Of a DNA stretch of 64,000 nt, positions 1-10,114 are shown piece by piece; position 1 is the stretch's first letter, and every line of letters begins with the position of its first letter. This DNA comes from CAWJTN01 sp963845895 (GTDB lineage: Bacteria; Patescibacteriota; Microgenomatia; UBA1406; GWC2-37-13). The stretch spans positions 1,167,893-1,231,892 of the forward strand of contig CAWJTN010000001.1 of assembly GCA_963845895.1 (NCBI GenBank), read 5' to 3'. Under the pieces are notes generated by a model. It worked only from the letters and a program-made list of their open reading frames with translations, ran no database searches and was not told the DNA's origin. A program made the translations under genes and the position numbers.

Positions 1-163
1 CATTAGCCTCGAATTGGTCTTAATAAAGATAAATTTTTTTTAAATCTGAAGCTAAAAGTATTCAAGTCTTTTTACAACTTCTGACTTTTGAAGTAATATT
101 CTGAAACAATCGCAAGCGGTTTGAATAAAATACATACCTAAAATAGTATAATAGTAGCTTAAT

Positions 164-1063
164 ATGGCACTAAATGAGACCTTATTTAATAGAAGACTTA
201 AACCTCTTTATGAACCTTTTAGAATAAGCTTTAGAAATTTTAAATTGCCATCAGATATTGGTGTTAGTTGTCGTATGTCTGTAGCTACTTCCATTTCCTC
301 ATCAGGCATTTTATTACGACCAACTGCTAGAGAAAATATACCTATAAATTTAATAGGTAGATCGCGTATTTATCCATTAAGCAAGATCGCATTGGTTGAT
401 ATACCTGCAGGTATTCAAACATCAGAGAATCCAACTGAAAAACAAGTAGTACGATATACTAACGATAACGGTGGAGAATTAGTAATTTATTTGTCTAATC
501 TTTGGAGTATCGCAAGGGATTATGTTTCTGGTGACCTTATGATTAAAAACAAAAAAAAGTGGTGGGTAGACTGGGTTAAAGATACAGAGCGGGGGCATAC
601 ATACGATTTATTAGATTCAGAGGAAACCGATGGAAATGAAGTCGCAGTAGATGAACCAATTGAACAAGGTAACAATATAGCTAATTCATCATCATCTTTT
701 ATACCTTTTGAAGATGACGCAACACAGCACATATATGCTGTTTGGCAACATTTAATTGATAGTTTAATTACTAATCAAGCAGCATTATCATATTTAACAA
801 CGAGTGAGGCACTATATAAAAAAACATTAGGTGATCACGAAGTAGAGTATCAAGCTTTAAAATTGCTTCTTCTGGGATCAATGGGCATTCTTGCTAGTAT
901 GAAAGGCATTGATACATTAGAGATAGTGTGTATTGGATTATTGAGTAGCGATGGTATTGCGTCATATTTTGTTAATAAGAATAAAATAGAAAAGAAAGTT
1001 AAAGAAATTCAATCAAAACTACAAGATGAAATTGGCGATGAACCTTTAATAAAAGTTATATGA
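164..1063 (+). CDS. Unrecognised protein with hydrophobic C-terminal region
   Basis: I do not recognise this 299-residue protein. Residues 1-140 look like a folded soluble domain rich in beta-prone stretches. An acidic, serine-rich linker follows (about 150-180, with a run of serines), then a helical part with a hydrophobic stretch near 230-270 that could be one or two membrane segments, and a charged lysine-rich tail. A TATAAT box lies at 147-152, only 11 bases before the ATG, so the transcript would have almost no leader. Codon use matches the AT-rich neighbours. The gene stands alone, upstream of a gene-poor stretch. No function can be assigned. Confidence 0.6.
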   Translation: MALNETLFNRRLKPLYEPFRISFRNFKLPSDIGVSCRMSVATSISSSGILLRPTARENIPINLIGRSRIYPLSKIALVDIPAGIQTSENPTEKQVVRYTNDNGGELVIYLSNLWSIARDYVSGDLMIKNKKKWWVDWVKDTERGHTYDLLDSEETDGNEVAVDEPIEQGNNIANSSSSFIPFEDDATQHIYAVWQHLIDSLITNQAALSYLTTSEALYKKTLGDHEVEYQALKLLLLGSMGILASMKGIDTLEIVCIGLLSSDGIASYFVNKNKIEKKVKEIQSKLQDEIGDEPLIKVI

Positions 1064-1651
1064 AATAACCTTCAATATTAAAACAATGTCAATCCTTGCG
1101 GGGTTGGTTTACCTTGAGTTTTCCGAAGTGGTGAAAAGATGTTTTTGAGGCTAAATTCTCCTAAGTTAGTTACCTCTGGAAGCGGGTTAGACACGCTACG
1201 TTCATTTTGCGAAAATAAAAAACACTATCTTTCTTTAGTTTGGTAAAGTGGCCAAACATGCCATATACCCTCGGCAGTTTCTATTTTTGGTTCTGATTTT
1301 GTTTTTGATATTTGTATCATTGCTAATATGATACTATTTGGTAGCATACTTAACTCTTTCCAAAAGTGTCGTCTCCAAACCTCTCGTTGGTCAATACTTG
1401 AATTTGCTTGAGGAACACTAGTTTGTGTCATACTGTGAAGTATTGTAATACGAAATTACCTCAGAAATCAAGTCCTTCTAATCACTTTCAGTTTTGGTCT
1501 CATAAAAAACTTTTTTCCATTCTTCTTTGGTTACTATTCATCGTCCTAATGTTCCTCACCCAATTTCAATATCTGATTGTTTAAAAGTACTATAAACCCT
1601 ATACAAATATTCCTCCAAAGAGTTCCATTCTACGACCTCTGGGCTCACTTT
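1064..1651. other. Gene-poor stretch with possible gene remnants
   Basis: Apart from one small possible minus-strand gene (1225-1431), nothing convincing is coded here. The minus strand of about 1540-1650 contains short open pieces interrupted by stops that read like protein fragments, so decayed gene remnants are likely. No RNA gene or mobile element could be identified. Confidence 0.4.
1225..1431 (-). CDS. Possible small hypothetical protein
   Basis: A 68-codon open frame starting with ATG. It is rich in Trp, Arg and Glu in its first third and has one short hydrophobic helix (about residues 27-42). I do not recognise a family. It sits among broken coding pieces, so it may be the surviving start of a decayed gene or simply a chance frame. 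Confidence 0.25.
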   Translation of the reverse strand: MTQTSVPQANSSIDQREVWRRHFWKELSMLPNSIILAMIQISKTKSEPKIETAEGIWHVWPLYQTKER

Positions 1652-2263
1652 TTAAGGTGTAGGAGTTGGAGTTGGGCTAGGAGTTAAAGTTGGAGTTGTG
1701 GTTGTTGGGCTTGGAGTTGGAGAATCGCTTGGAGTTGAGGTAGCTGATGTCGTTGGAGTAGCTTCTTGAAATATTTTACCACCTGTGACTACCACGATAT
1801 CAAACTCGCTTGTCTTATCTAGATGAGTGGAATCGATTACAATATCATTAAAATTTGCTTTAAGAGTGTCTTTTATGTCACTAGCCACATCATCAAAACT
1901 ATCTCTAGCCGTTATGGTTGTGACTTTATTATCGTAGGTTTTCGCATTAGCCGCTTTGATATTGTCAGGATTATATCCTGCCTTTTTAAGAGCATCGATA
2001 GCAATACCTGCTTGACCGGGAGTACCAGTACCATTTAATACCTGGATCTTTACAGAACTTTTATCAATTTTAGGTTTTTCCGTAGGGGATAGTTGCGTCT
2101 TTTGAACCACTGCGGACTTTTTTTGAACAGATTTATTAGACTGTCGAAATACAAGGAAACCTCCAATAAGTATAACTAAAACAAATATTACAACGATAAT
2201 AGCAGTCCTATCCTTTTTATTTCCTGTTTGTTGATTCGGATTAAGTGAAATCGGTTCTTGCAT
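1652..2263 (-). CDS. Membrane-anchored LytR_C domain protein
   Basis: A single-pass membrane protein of about 203 residues. I chose the ATG at 2263 over the longer frame (2326) because the extension is unlike a protein start. A short Pro/Asn N-terminus precedes one hydrophobic helix (IIVVIFVLVILIGGFLVF). A LytR/CpsA/Psr C-terminal (LytR_C) domain follows, beginning VKIQVLNGTG and ending near VVVTGGK. The last 35 or so residues are a low-complexity Thr/Ser/Pro tail with TPSPTP-like repeats. The domain is known from cell-envelope proteins, usually fused to the LCP catalytic domain. Here it stands alone, as often in this bacterial group, and its substrate is unknown. The protein would face outward, the tail serving as spacer or wall-spanning segment. 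Confidence 0.75.
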   Translation of the reverse strand: MQEPISLNPNQQTGNKKDRTAIIVVIFVLVILIGGFLVFRQSNKSVQKKSAVVQKTQLSPTEKPKIDKSSVKIQVLNGTGTPGQAGIAIDALKKAGYNPDNIKAANAKTYDNKVTTITARDSFDDVASDIKDTLKANFNDIVIDSTHLDKTSEFDIVVVTGGKIFQEATPTTSATSTPSDSPTPSPTTTTPTLTPSPTPTPTP

Positions 2264-2345
2264 ACCAATATATATACCATTAATTTTAAAATTTGCAAGC
2301 GCTAAAAGTAAACCGTTCAAGTGCACTATTATTTATATTTCCGTT

Positions 2346-2374
2346 TTGTTTTTAGATAAATCCTCATATATAAT
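2346..2374 (+). promoter_or_regulatory. Sigma-70-type promoter for the DedA gene
   Basis: A TTGTTT hexamer at 2346-2351 is followed after 17 bases by a perfect TATAAT at 2369-2374. The ATG at 2386 begins 11 bases after the -10 box, so the transcript would start about at the start codon. No Shine-Dalgarno sequence is visible, consistent with leaderless translation. Confidence 0.55.
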
Positions 2375-2385
2375 CTATTAATTGT

Positions 2386-3024
2386 ATGCTTGATAAATTG
2401 ATTAAAGCTGTAACAGGGTTAATCATATCTTTTATATCAACGACTGGATATACTGGGATTTTTCTTTTAATGTCAGCCGAATCGGCTCTAATTCCCATTC
2501 CCTCCGAGGTTACTATGCCTTTTGCGGGTTTTTTAGCCTATCAAGGCAAACTTAATATTTTTCTTGTAATTATTGTTGGTGCTTTGGCAAATCTTTTCGG
2601 TTCGTTGCTGGCTTTTGCTCTTGGTTGGTGGGGAGAAGAACATCTTGTCAGACAGCTTATTAGAAAATACGGAAAATATTTGCTGATCTCGGAGCATGAA
2701 TACGATAGATCGGAAAAATGGTTTAGAAAATATGGTGAAGGAATCGTTTTTTTCTCCAGGGTTCTGCCGATCGTCAGAACATTTGTCTCTTTACCGGCAG
2801 GAATTGCAGAAATGAATATCTATCGATTTACAATTTTCACCTTTTTAGGGTCTCTAATTTGGTCATCGGTTCTGGCATATATTGGTTTTATGTTAGGTCA
2901 AAACTGGAATTCTATTGAGATTTATTATCGTAAATTCGAGTTCATTATAATATTTATAGCGGTTATAACCGTTATCTACTATATTTACCATAAAATAAGA
3001 AAAGCAACTTCTAAAAAGTCTTAA
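2386..3024 (+). CDS. DedA/VTT-domain membrane protein
   Basis: A 212-residue integral membrane protein of the DedA (SNARE-associated, VTT domain) family. It shows the family arrangement: an N-terminal helix, the motif region around E-S-A-L-I-P-I-P-S-E, a Gly-rich re-entrant segment (GALANLFGSLLAFALGWW), the loop with FSRVLPIVRTFVSLPAG containing the conserved Arg residues, and two C-terminal helices ending in a basic tail. DedA proteins act in the cytoplasmic membrane in lipid-carrier or phospholipid movement and proton-motive-force maintenance. The exact substrate here cannot be read. It has its own promoter and the uvrB gene follows on the same strand. Confidence 0.85.
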   Translation: MLDKLIKAVTGLIISFISTTGYTGIFLLMSAESALIPIPSEVTMPFAGFLAYQGKLNIFLVIIVGALANLFGSLLAFALGWWGEEHLVRQLIRKYGKYLLISEHEYDRSEKWFRKYGEGIVFFSRVLPIVRTFVSLPAGIAEMNIYRFTIFTFLGSLIWSSVLAYIGFMLGQNWNSIEIYYRKFEFIIIFIAVITVIYYIYHKIRKATSKKS

Positions 3025-3165
3025 AAACTGCTATACTTATAAGTTTCTCAATTTTATAAGATTGAAAACGTAAATATTTTTTTTGAGCTTTTAAGGAGCC
3101 GATGAGTTTGGAGGGATGTTCCTATTAAGCGAAAAAAACGATATTAAGTTTTCAAAAATATATCT

Positions 3166-5261
3166 ATGTTTAAACTATCTTCTACATTTAAACCGACAGG
3201 TGATCAGCCACAGGCAATTGATAAATTAAGCCAAGGTATTCTTTCTGGTTTTAAAAACCAAGTTCTTTTAGGTGTAACAGGATCAGGCAAGACTTTTACA
3301 ATGGCAAATATTGTTCAAAAACTTCAGATGCCAGCACTGGTTATTTCTCATAATAAAACACTAGCTGGGCAGCTTTATCAGGAATTGAGAAATTTTTTTC
3401 CAAAAAATGCCGTTTCCTACTTTGTTTCTTACTACGATTTTTATCAACCTGAAGCCTATATTCCCCAGACTGATACCTACATTGAGAAAGAAGCGGAAAT
3501 TAATGATTTGATAGATAAACTAAGACTTCAAACCACAACAAATATTTTAACAAGAACTGACACCATAGTTGTGGCATCCGTTTCCTGCATTTATAACATA
3601 GGTTCACCAGTAGAGTATGGTAAATTCATAGCGGAAATAAATGTTGGTGATCTGTCGGATTGGAAAAAAATATCCCATAGACTAGTTGAACTTCTTTATG
3701 ACCGTTCCGAATTCGAGTTTAAAAGAGGCACTTTTCGTATAAGAGGAGACTATATGGATTTATATCCGGCTTATGAGGATTTTGGTTATCGTTTATATTC
3801 TAAAAATGGCAAAATCGGAAAAATCATCAAATTCGATCCACTTTCAGGAAAAGAAATTAAAAACTTGTCCCGAGTAAAATCGAGGGATTCGAAATTCGAA
3901 ATTCGAAATTTAATAATATATCCTGCTAAACACTATCTTACCGATCCAGTTATCTTTAAATCTGCCGAACAACAGATCAGGGATGATCTTAAAAAGAATC
4001 TTCTGTGCTCAAATCTCAAGGTAAACACGCAGAAGCGGAGAGGTTGATCAGAAGAGTAAATTATGATCTGGAGATGATTAAGGAAGTGGGGTATGTCAAT
4101 GGGATTGAAAACTATTCCCGGTATTTTGATGGCAGAAAGCCCGGAGATCCGCCTTATTCGTTGGTTGATTATTTTAAAAAAGCCTACGGAGATAAATTTA
4201 TAGTGTTTATTGATGAGTCTCACATGACTGTCCCACAGCTTAGAGGGATGTTTAACGGTGATCATGCAAGAAAAAAAACACTCATAGATTTTGGTTTCAG
4301 ACTTAATGCCGCATTTGACAACCGGCCTTTGAAATTTGATGAATTTTATAGATTACCGCCACATCTCATCTACGTTTCAGCTACTCCCGATGAGTGGGAG
4401 ATTTCAATGTCAAATGTTAAATCTCAAATGTCAAATCCCAGAATACAAAAGCATTTTAAAAACGCAAGTTATAACGGAATAGCAAAACAGCTTGTTAGAC
4501 CGACGGGAATAGTTGATCCGAAAATTATAATCAGACCGGCAAAAAATGAGGTAACAGATTTGATTAATGAAAGCGAAAAACGAGTTAAACGTGGACAAAA
4601 AATACTAGTAACAACACTCACAAAAAAAATGGCAGAAGATCTTACAGAATTTGTTAAAGAAAAAAGTATAAGGGCAGCCTATCTTCATTCAGACATTAAA
4701 ACTTTGGAAAGATCAGATGTACTAGATAATTTAAGGAAAAATGAGTTTGATGTCTTGATCGGAGTAAACCTTCTAAGAGAAGGTTTGGATCTGCCGGAAG
4801 TTTCGCTAGTTGCAATACTGGATGGTGATAAGGAGGGTTTTTTACGCTCTAAGACATCACTAATTCAGACCATGGGTAGAGCTTCAAGAAATGTTACCGG
4901 TGAAGTGATCATTTATGCCGACACCATGACTAAGTCAATCAAAGAAGCGGTAGCCGAGATTGACAGAAGAAGGGCTTATCAAGTAGAATACAACATTAAA
5001 AATAAAATTACTCCTAAGACGATCTATAAGCCGTTAAGAGAAAAAATCATAGAAGATGCAGAACCGTATCTATTTCTTGATAATAAAAAAACAGACTACA
5101 CTGAAAAATTTCTTGACAAGATCAATCCCGATGCTTTAACACCATATGATAAAAAAAGAACGGTAAAAAGACTTGAAAAAGAAATGAAAAGACAAGCAGA
5201 GGACTTAAATTTTGAGTTTGCTATTAAAATAAGAGAGAAGATACGAGAACTAAATGAATAA
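3166..5261 (+). CDS. uvrB: UvrB, excision nuclease subunit B (one frameshift)
   Basis: UvrB is the DNA-damage-verifying helicase-like subunit of the UvrABC nucleotide excision repair enzyme. The first frame (3166 to about 4008) carries Walker A GVTGSGKT, the beta-hairpin region SYYDFYQPEAYIP and the damage-binding domain. The second frame (about 4008-5261) carries the DESH Walker B box, FDNRPLKF, VSATP, the motif V/VI region (INLLREGLDLPEVSLV, IQTMGRASRN) and the C-terminal UVR motif. The frames join between LKKNLL and LKSQGKHAEAERL, as in the family, so a small indel near 4003-4010 splits the gene; this is probably a sequence error. Two insertions look repeat-derived: about 3868-3915 and, after SATPDEWE, a low-complexity SNVKSQMSN stretch. 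Confidence 0.9.
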
Positions 5262-5265
5262 ATAT

Positions 5266-5372
5266 ACAAATGATAAATAAACAAATAAATGAATCAATGT
5301 TTTAATAATAAAATGATTTAATAATTAATTCATTTCTTCATTTAGAAATTTATTTGTAATTTGTCGGATTTG
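5266..5372. repeat. Long imperfect inverted repeat between uvrB and uvrA
   Basis: The A/T-rich spacer reads as an imperfect palindrome. The left arm (CAAATGATAAATAAACAAAT, then AAATGAA) is mirrored by the right arm (TTCATTTAGAAATTTATTTG, then TAATTTG). It could act as a terminator-like hairpin after uvrB or be a palindromic repeat unit. Confidence 0.4.
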
Positions 5373-5399
5373 TTTATTTGATTATTAAAATATTTTAAT

Positions 5400-8279
5400 A
5401 TGTTAGATTACATCAAAATACGGGGGGCTAGACAACATAACCTAAAAAATATCAACCTGGATATTCCCAAGAATAAGTTTGTTGTGATTACCGGAGTATC
5501 CGGTTCGGGCAAATCATCTTTGGCATTCGATACGATTTATGCCGAAGGCCAAAGACGCTATGTAGAGTCGCTGTCGGCCTATGCCAGGCAGTTTCTTGGT
5601 GTTATGGATAAACCTGATGTTGATTTAATTGAAGGACTTTCGCCATCAATCTCAATTGATCAAAAAACTGTTTCTCATAATCCAAGATCAACCGTCGGAA
5701 CAATTACTGAAATCTATGATTTTCTAAGACTCCTTTTTGCCCGGGTTGGTCATCCACACTGTCCTATCTGCGGTAGAGAGATTACTAAACTTTCCATCGA
5801 CGAAATAGTTAAAAAAATTCTCAATGAAATCGAAAAACAAGTTTTGAAAGATAAAATAAAACCTCAAAAATATCAAATCCTCTCGCCTATCGTCAGACTA
5901 AAAAAAGGAGAGTTTAAAGATCTTTTTGAAAATGTAAGATCCAAAGGTTTTACTTCAGTGGTTATCGATGAAAAAACATTTTCGTTAAACGAAGATATTC
6001 AATTAATAAAAACAAACAAACATGATATTAATGTCATAATAGATACCTTGTTTATCTCCAACAAGGAATATAAAGACGAATTATTTAAAGCAAATCTAAC
6101 ATCAAGAATAACAAATGATATCGAGCAGTCAATAAATCTTTCCGATGGATTGGTAATTTTAAAACTACCGTCAATAGAACATCTCTACTCGGAGAAATTT
6201 TCCTGTCCAAACTGTAATATTTCTTTACCAGAGATAGAACCAAGGATGTTTTCTTTCAACTCTCCGATAGGCGCCTGTACAAAATGTAAGGGTATAGGAA
6301 CAATCTATCGGGTTGATCCGGAGTTAATATTAAACAAAAGTCTAAGTGTAAATGAAGGTGGTATAATACCTTTTTCCAAATTTTACTTCGCCGAAACATG
6401 GTATATAAGGCTTATTAAAAAAGCAGCAGTGGAAGAAAATATCGATCTAAATACATCACTAGGTGAACTTTCAAAAGAAAAACTAGACATGCTTCTTTAC
6501 GGCACTGATAAAGTTTATCGCGTTCCGGGAATGAATAGATTTGGCAAGAATACCGTAATCTACGAAAAATTTGATGGTGTCGTTAATGAGCTAACACGTC
6601 GGTACTTCGACACTCAATCAGACTATGCAAGTATGGATATACAAAAATATATGCGGGAAGAGATATGCAACATGTGTAAAGGAAAAAAACTTAAGCCTGA
6701 AGTACTGTCCATTACCATAAATAAAAAAAATATATCTGATTTATCGGAGATGTCCGTAACTCAACTAATGAACTACTTTGATAATAAGCAAGATCTAAAT
6801 CTCAACCAGTATGCGAAAGAAATTGCCCAACCTATTTTTAAGGAAATAAATACAAGATTGACATTTCTGAAAAACGTTGGACTTTCTTACTTAACAGTCG
6901 CCAGAGCGGCAAGATCTTTATCTAGCGGCGAGCTTCAAAGGATAAGATTGGCGTCCCAAATAGGAACTGGTTTGACAGGTGTTTTATACGTTCTTGACGA
7001 ACCTTCAATAGGTTTACACCCAAAAGATCTATCCGCTCTGATAAAGACATTGATTAACTTAAAAAATTTAGGAAATACTATTATTGTTGTAGAACATGAT
7101 AAAGAAACAATTGAGTCTGCCGAGCATATAATAGAGTTAGGTCCTCTTGCGGGAAAACACGGTGGCAATGTCATATTTACAGGCACCGTAAATAATTTAA
7201 AGAAAAATAAAAAAGCATTAACAGGACAGTATTTATCCGGCAAAAGGATGATTAAAAGGAGAAATGTGGACTTGAATCTAAATAAAGGAAAGATAACATT
7301 AAGCGGTGCAAATGAATATAATTTAAAAAATATTAATATAGATATTCCTCTTGGAAATATGATTGCGGTTACAGGTGTTTCAGGATCTGGAAAGTCTACT
7401 CTAGTCGTTGAAACACTCTACCCAGCCTTAAAATACTATCTCAATGGTTATTATCAGGATCGAATAGGAAAATTCAAACGACTTGAAGGCCAACAATATT
7501 TGGAAAAAGTATACCTTGTTGACCAGTCACCTATCGGCAGAACGCCAAGATCAAATCCGGCGACCTATGTTGGTTTCTTTGATGAAATAAGAGAAATTTA
7601 TTCTCAGACGGTTGACGCTAAAGTAAAAGGTTTCAAGAAAGGTAGATTTTCTTTTAATCTAAGAGGCGGAAGATGTGAAAAATGTCAGGGAGCCGGTGTT
7701 ATTAAGATTGAGATGCAGTTTTTGCCGGACGTTTATGTCACCTGTGACATCTGCGAAGGTAAACGTTATAACAGAGAAACACTTGAAGTTAAATATAAAG
7801 GGATCAATATTTATGAAATACTAAAATTGACAGTTGATGAAGCCACGGATTTTTTCATAAATCATCCCAAAATTTCAAATAAGTTAATATTATTAAAAAA
7901 TGTCGGATTGGGATATATCGAACTGGGTCAACCCGCTCCTACTTTATCAGGAGGAGAAGCTCAAAGGATAAAACTTGCCAATGAACTTTCAAAAAAGGAT
8001 TCAGGAAGTAACTTATATATTTTAGATGAACCGACTACGGGTCTTCATTTCTATGACATAGAAAAACTTTTAAACACTCTGCACCAGTTGGTTGAGAAAG
8101 GTAATACGGTTGTTGTCATTGAACATAACCTGGATGTTATAAAAAATTGCCAATATATCATCGATTTAGGACCTGAAGGAGGAGATAAGGGTGGGTATGT
8201 GATTTATCAAGGAACAATTGACAGAATTTTAAAAGAAAAGAAATCCTATACTGCACAATATTTAGGTAAAATTATGTAA
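5400..8279 (+). CDS. uvrA: UvrA, excision nuclease ATPase subunit A
   Basis: Full-length UvrA (959 residues), the ABC-type ATPase that scans DNA for bulky damage and loads UvrB. The first nucleotide-binding half has Walker A GVSGSGKSS near residue 31, a CPICG zinc knuckle, a large insertion domain with a second cysteine group (CPNCN, CTKCKGIG) and the signature LSSGELQRIRLA with Walker B VLDEPSIGLH. The second half repeats the pattern: GVSGSGKS, zinc finger CEKCQGAGVIKIEM with CDICEG, signature LSGGEAQRIKLA and ILDEPTTGLH. The gene follows uvrB in the same direction, and its stop overlaps the next ATG by one base (TAATG), so the repair genes are probably co-transcribed. Confidence 0.96.
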   Translation: MLDYIKIRGARQHNLKNINLDIPKNKFVVITGVSGSGKSSLAFDTIYAEGQRRYVESLSAYARQFLGVMDKPDVDLIEGLSPSISIDQKTVSHNPRSTVGTITEIYDFLRLLFARVGHPHCPICGREITKLSIDEIVKKILNEIEKQVLKDKIKPQKYQILSPIVRLKKGEFKDLFENVRSKGFTSVVIDEKTFSLNEDIQLIKTNKHDINVIIDTLFISNKEYKDELFKANLTSRITNDIEQSINLSDGLVILKLPSIEHLYSEKFSCPNCNISLPEIEPRMFSFNSPIGACTKCKGIGTIYRVDPELILNKSLSVNEGGIIPFSKFYFAETWYIRLIKKAAVEENIDLNTSLGELSKEKLDMLLYGTDKVYRVPGMNRFGKNTVIYEKFDGVVNELTRRYFDTQSDYASMDIQKYMREEICNMCKGKKLKPEVLSITINKKNISDLSEMSVTQLMNYFDNKQDLNLNQYAKEIAQPIFKEINTRLTFLKNVGLSYLTVARAARSLSSGELQRIRLASQIGTGLTGVLYVLDEPSIGLHPKDLSALIKTLINLKNLGNTIIVVEHDKETIESAEHIIELGPLAGKHGGNVIFTGTVNNLKKNKKALTGQYLSGKRMIKRRNVDLNLNKGKITLSGANEYNLKNINIDIPLGNMIAVTGVSGSGKSTLVVETLYPALKYYLNGYYQDRIGKFKRLEGQQYLEKVYLVDQSPIGRTPRSNPATYVGFFDEIREIYSQTVDAKVKGFKKGRFSFNLRGGRCEKCQGAGVIKIEMQFLPDVYVTCDICEGKRYNRETLEVKYKGINIYEILKLTVDEATDFFINHPKISNKLILLKNVGLGYIELGQPAPTLSGGEAQRIKLANELSKKDSGSNLYILDEPTTGLHFYDIEKLLNTLHQLVEKGNTVVVIEHNLDVIKNCQYIIDLGPEGGDKGGYVIYQGTIDRILKEKKSYTAQYLGKIM

Positions 8280-10114
8280 TGATAAACAAAATATTTAAAA
8301 TATTTTTCTGCTTTATTCTTTCTTCCATGCTCTATCTTCTAATTTCAAGTTATTCTTATGCTCAAGATTCGCGAAATGACTATCAGGTTGAGTATTTTTT
8401 AAATAAAAATGGGAATCAACTTCAAACAAAAGTAAGTTTTGATATAAAAATTACCAACCTCCGATCGGACGTTTATGTCAAACAGTTCACCTTAAGTTTC
8501 CCGAGCTCCTTCTTAATTCACAACATTAATGCTGCCGATGATCACATCACGCTCACTCCAACTATTGCCACTAAAAATAACTTAACTAACATTACTCTCC
8601 AATTCTCAAATCCGACAACCGGTAGAAATTCAGTTAACAATTTTCATCTAGAGTTTAATCAAGATAACTTATTCGTGGTAAACGGAAATATCTGGGAAGT
8701 GATTATACCAACAATAGAAGACAGAAAAGATAGCAGCTATAAAATAGTTGTTGATTTACCAGAAAATAATAATAAAAAAATATCAATCGCTAAACCAATT
8801 CCTGACACAATTGCTGGCAATCAAATAATCTGGAATAACCCGTCAGAAAAAACAGTCTATGCCGTCTTCGGTAACGAACAATTTTATAAGACTTCACTAA
8901 CTTATCATCTAAAGAATGACCAAATTATACCTGTTTATACCGACATAGCTTTTCCTCCCGATACGCTTTACCAAAAAATTTATCTAGACAAAATATCACC
9001 TGTGCCGAATCAAATATTTCAAGATGAAGACGGAAATTTATTAGGCAGATATATACTAGGGCCTGGTTCAAAAAAAAACGTTATCTTTACCGGTACAATC
9101 GCCGTATTTTCACAGCCGAGAGATGAACTGTTACCAATTATTGCAAGAAATTTTTTGCAGTCAAAAAAATATCTCTTATCTCCTGAAAAATATTGGAATA
9201 TAACAAATCAGAGTAAAATCAACGGCATATCCACCAACCTTAAAGATGTTTACGATTTCGTTGTAAAAAAACTTCACTATAACTATCAAAAAATTAATAG
9301 TAATAAAAAAAGACTGGGGGCGGATCTTACATTAGATAATACAAGCCAAGCAGTTTGTATGGAGTTTACAGACCTATTTATAGCAATCACTAGAGAAAAA
9401 GGAATCTATTCAAGGGAAATTGAAGGTTATGGTTTTTCCCAAAATACAAATTTAAGACCGCTTTCTTTAGTTTCAGACATACTTCATTCCTGGCCAGAGT
9501 ACTTCGATATAAAAAAAAATTTTTGGATTCCGCTTGACCCTACCTGGGAAAATACATCTGGTATAGATTATTTCTCATCATTTGATCTTAATCACATTGT
9601 TTTTGCTATTCATGGTATGAACTCCGAATATCCCCTGCCCGCTGGAGCGTATAAATTTGAAGATTCAAAAGATGTAAATATTTCAGCTACCCAAAGTTTA
9701 CCTAAAGAAACCATAAATTTGTCAGTTGGAAACGTTTCCTTTCCTAAAAAAATAAATGACCAAGATTTATATCAAACAAAGTTGGTTTTGAAAAACAATG
9801 GTGATACATATATTTGGAATAAAAATATCACAATTTCCACGACAGGACTTGTTATAATGCCTAGTACGTTACTAATAGATTCGCTAGCTCCATATGAAGA
9901 GAAAACATTTGTTTTTTCCTATAGATTAGATAAATCTAATAAATCAAATTTAGCAGGTTTAACAATAACATTACCTTCTGGTAAACAAATGAAAGCACAA
10001 TTTGCAGTCGTTTCTTATTACTATGATTTAGGATTAAAACTTTCCTTAATAATTTTAGTTATATCGACATTAATATTATATTTTATAAATAAAAAAAGAA
10101 ATGCTAGACATTAG
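8279..10114 (+). CDS. Secreted, membrane-anchored transglutaminase-like protein
   Basis: A 611-residue exported protein. An N-terminal signal peptide (hydrophobic to about residue 28, ending SYA) is followed by a beta-rich ectodomain. The transglutaminase-like (papain-fold) core has Cys360 in SQAVCMEF, His403 in LHSWPEY and Asp420 in PLDPTWE, the expected Cys-His-Asp triad. A second beta-sandwich region then leads to a C-terminal membrane helix and a short basic tail. The family includes peptidases and protein crosslinkers; the substrate here is unknown. It is oddly placed between uvrA (1-base overlap) and uvrC (14-base overlap), probably co-transcribed for compactness rather than sharing their function. 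Confidence 0.8.
   Translation: MINKIFKIFFCFILSSMLYLLISSYSYAQDSRNDYQVEYFLNKNGNQLQTKVSFDIKITNLRSDVYVKQFTLSFPSSFLIHNINAADDHITLTPTIATKNNLTNITLQFSNPTTGRNSVNNFHLEFNQDNLFVVNGNIWEVIIPTIEDRKDSSYKIVVDLPENNNKKISIAKPIPDTIAGNQIIWNNPSEKTVYAVFGNEQFYKTSLTYHLKNDQIIPVYTDIAFPPDTLYQKIYLDKISPVPNQIFQDEDGNLLGRYILGPGSKKNVIFTGTIAVFSQPRDELLPIIARNFLQSKKYLLSPEKYWNITNQSKINGISTNLKDVYDFVVKKLHYNYQKINSNKKRLGADLTLDNTSQAVCMEFTDLFIAITREKGIYSREIEGYGFSQNTNLRPLSLVSDILHSWPEYFDIKKNFWIPLDPTWENTSGIDYFSSFDLNHIVFAIHGMNSEYPLPAGAYKFEDSKDVNISATQSLPKETINLSVGNVSFPKKINDQDLYQTKLVLKNNGDTYIWNKNITISTTGLVIMPSTLLIDSLAPYEEKTFVFSYRLDKSNKSNLAGLTITLPSGKQMKAQFAVVSYYYDLGLKLSLIILVISTLILYFINKKRNARH

Noticed and set aside
1064..1200. Possible structured non-coding RNA after the first gene
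   Set aside because: Some GC-richer patches are present, but no known RNA family or strong fold could be recognised by eye.
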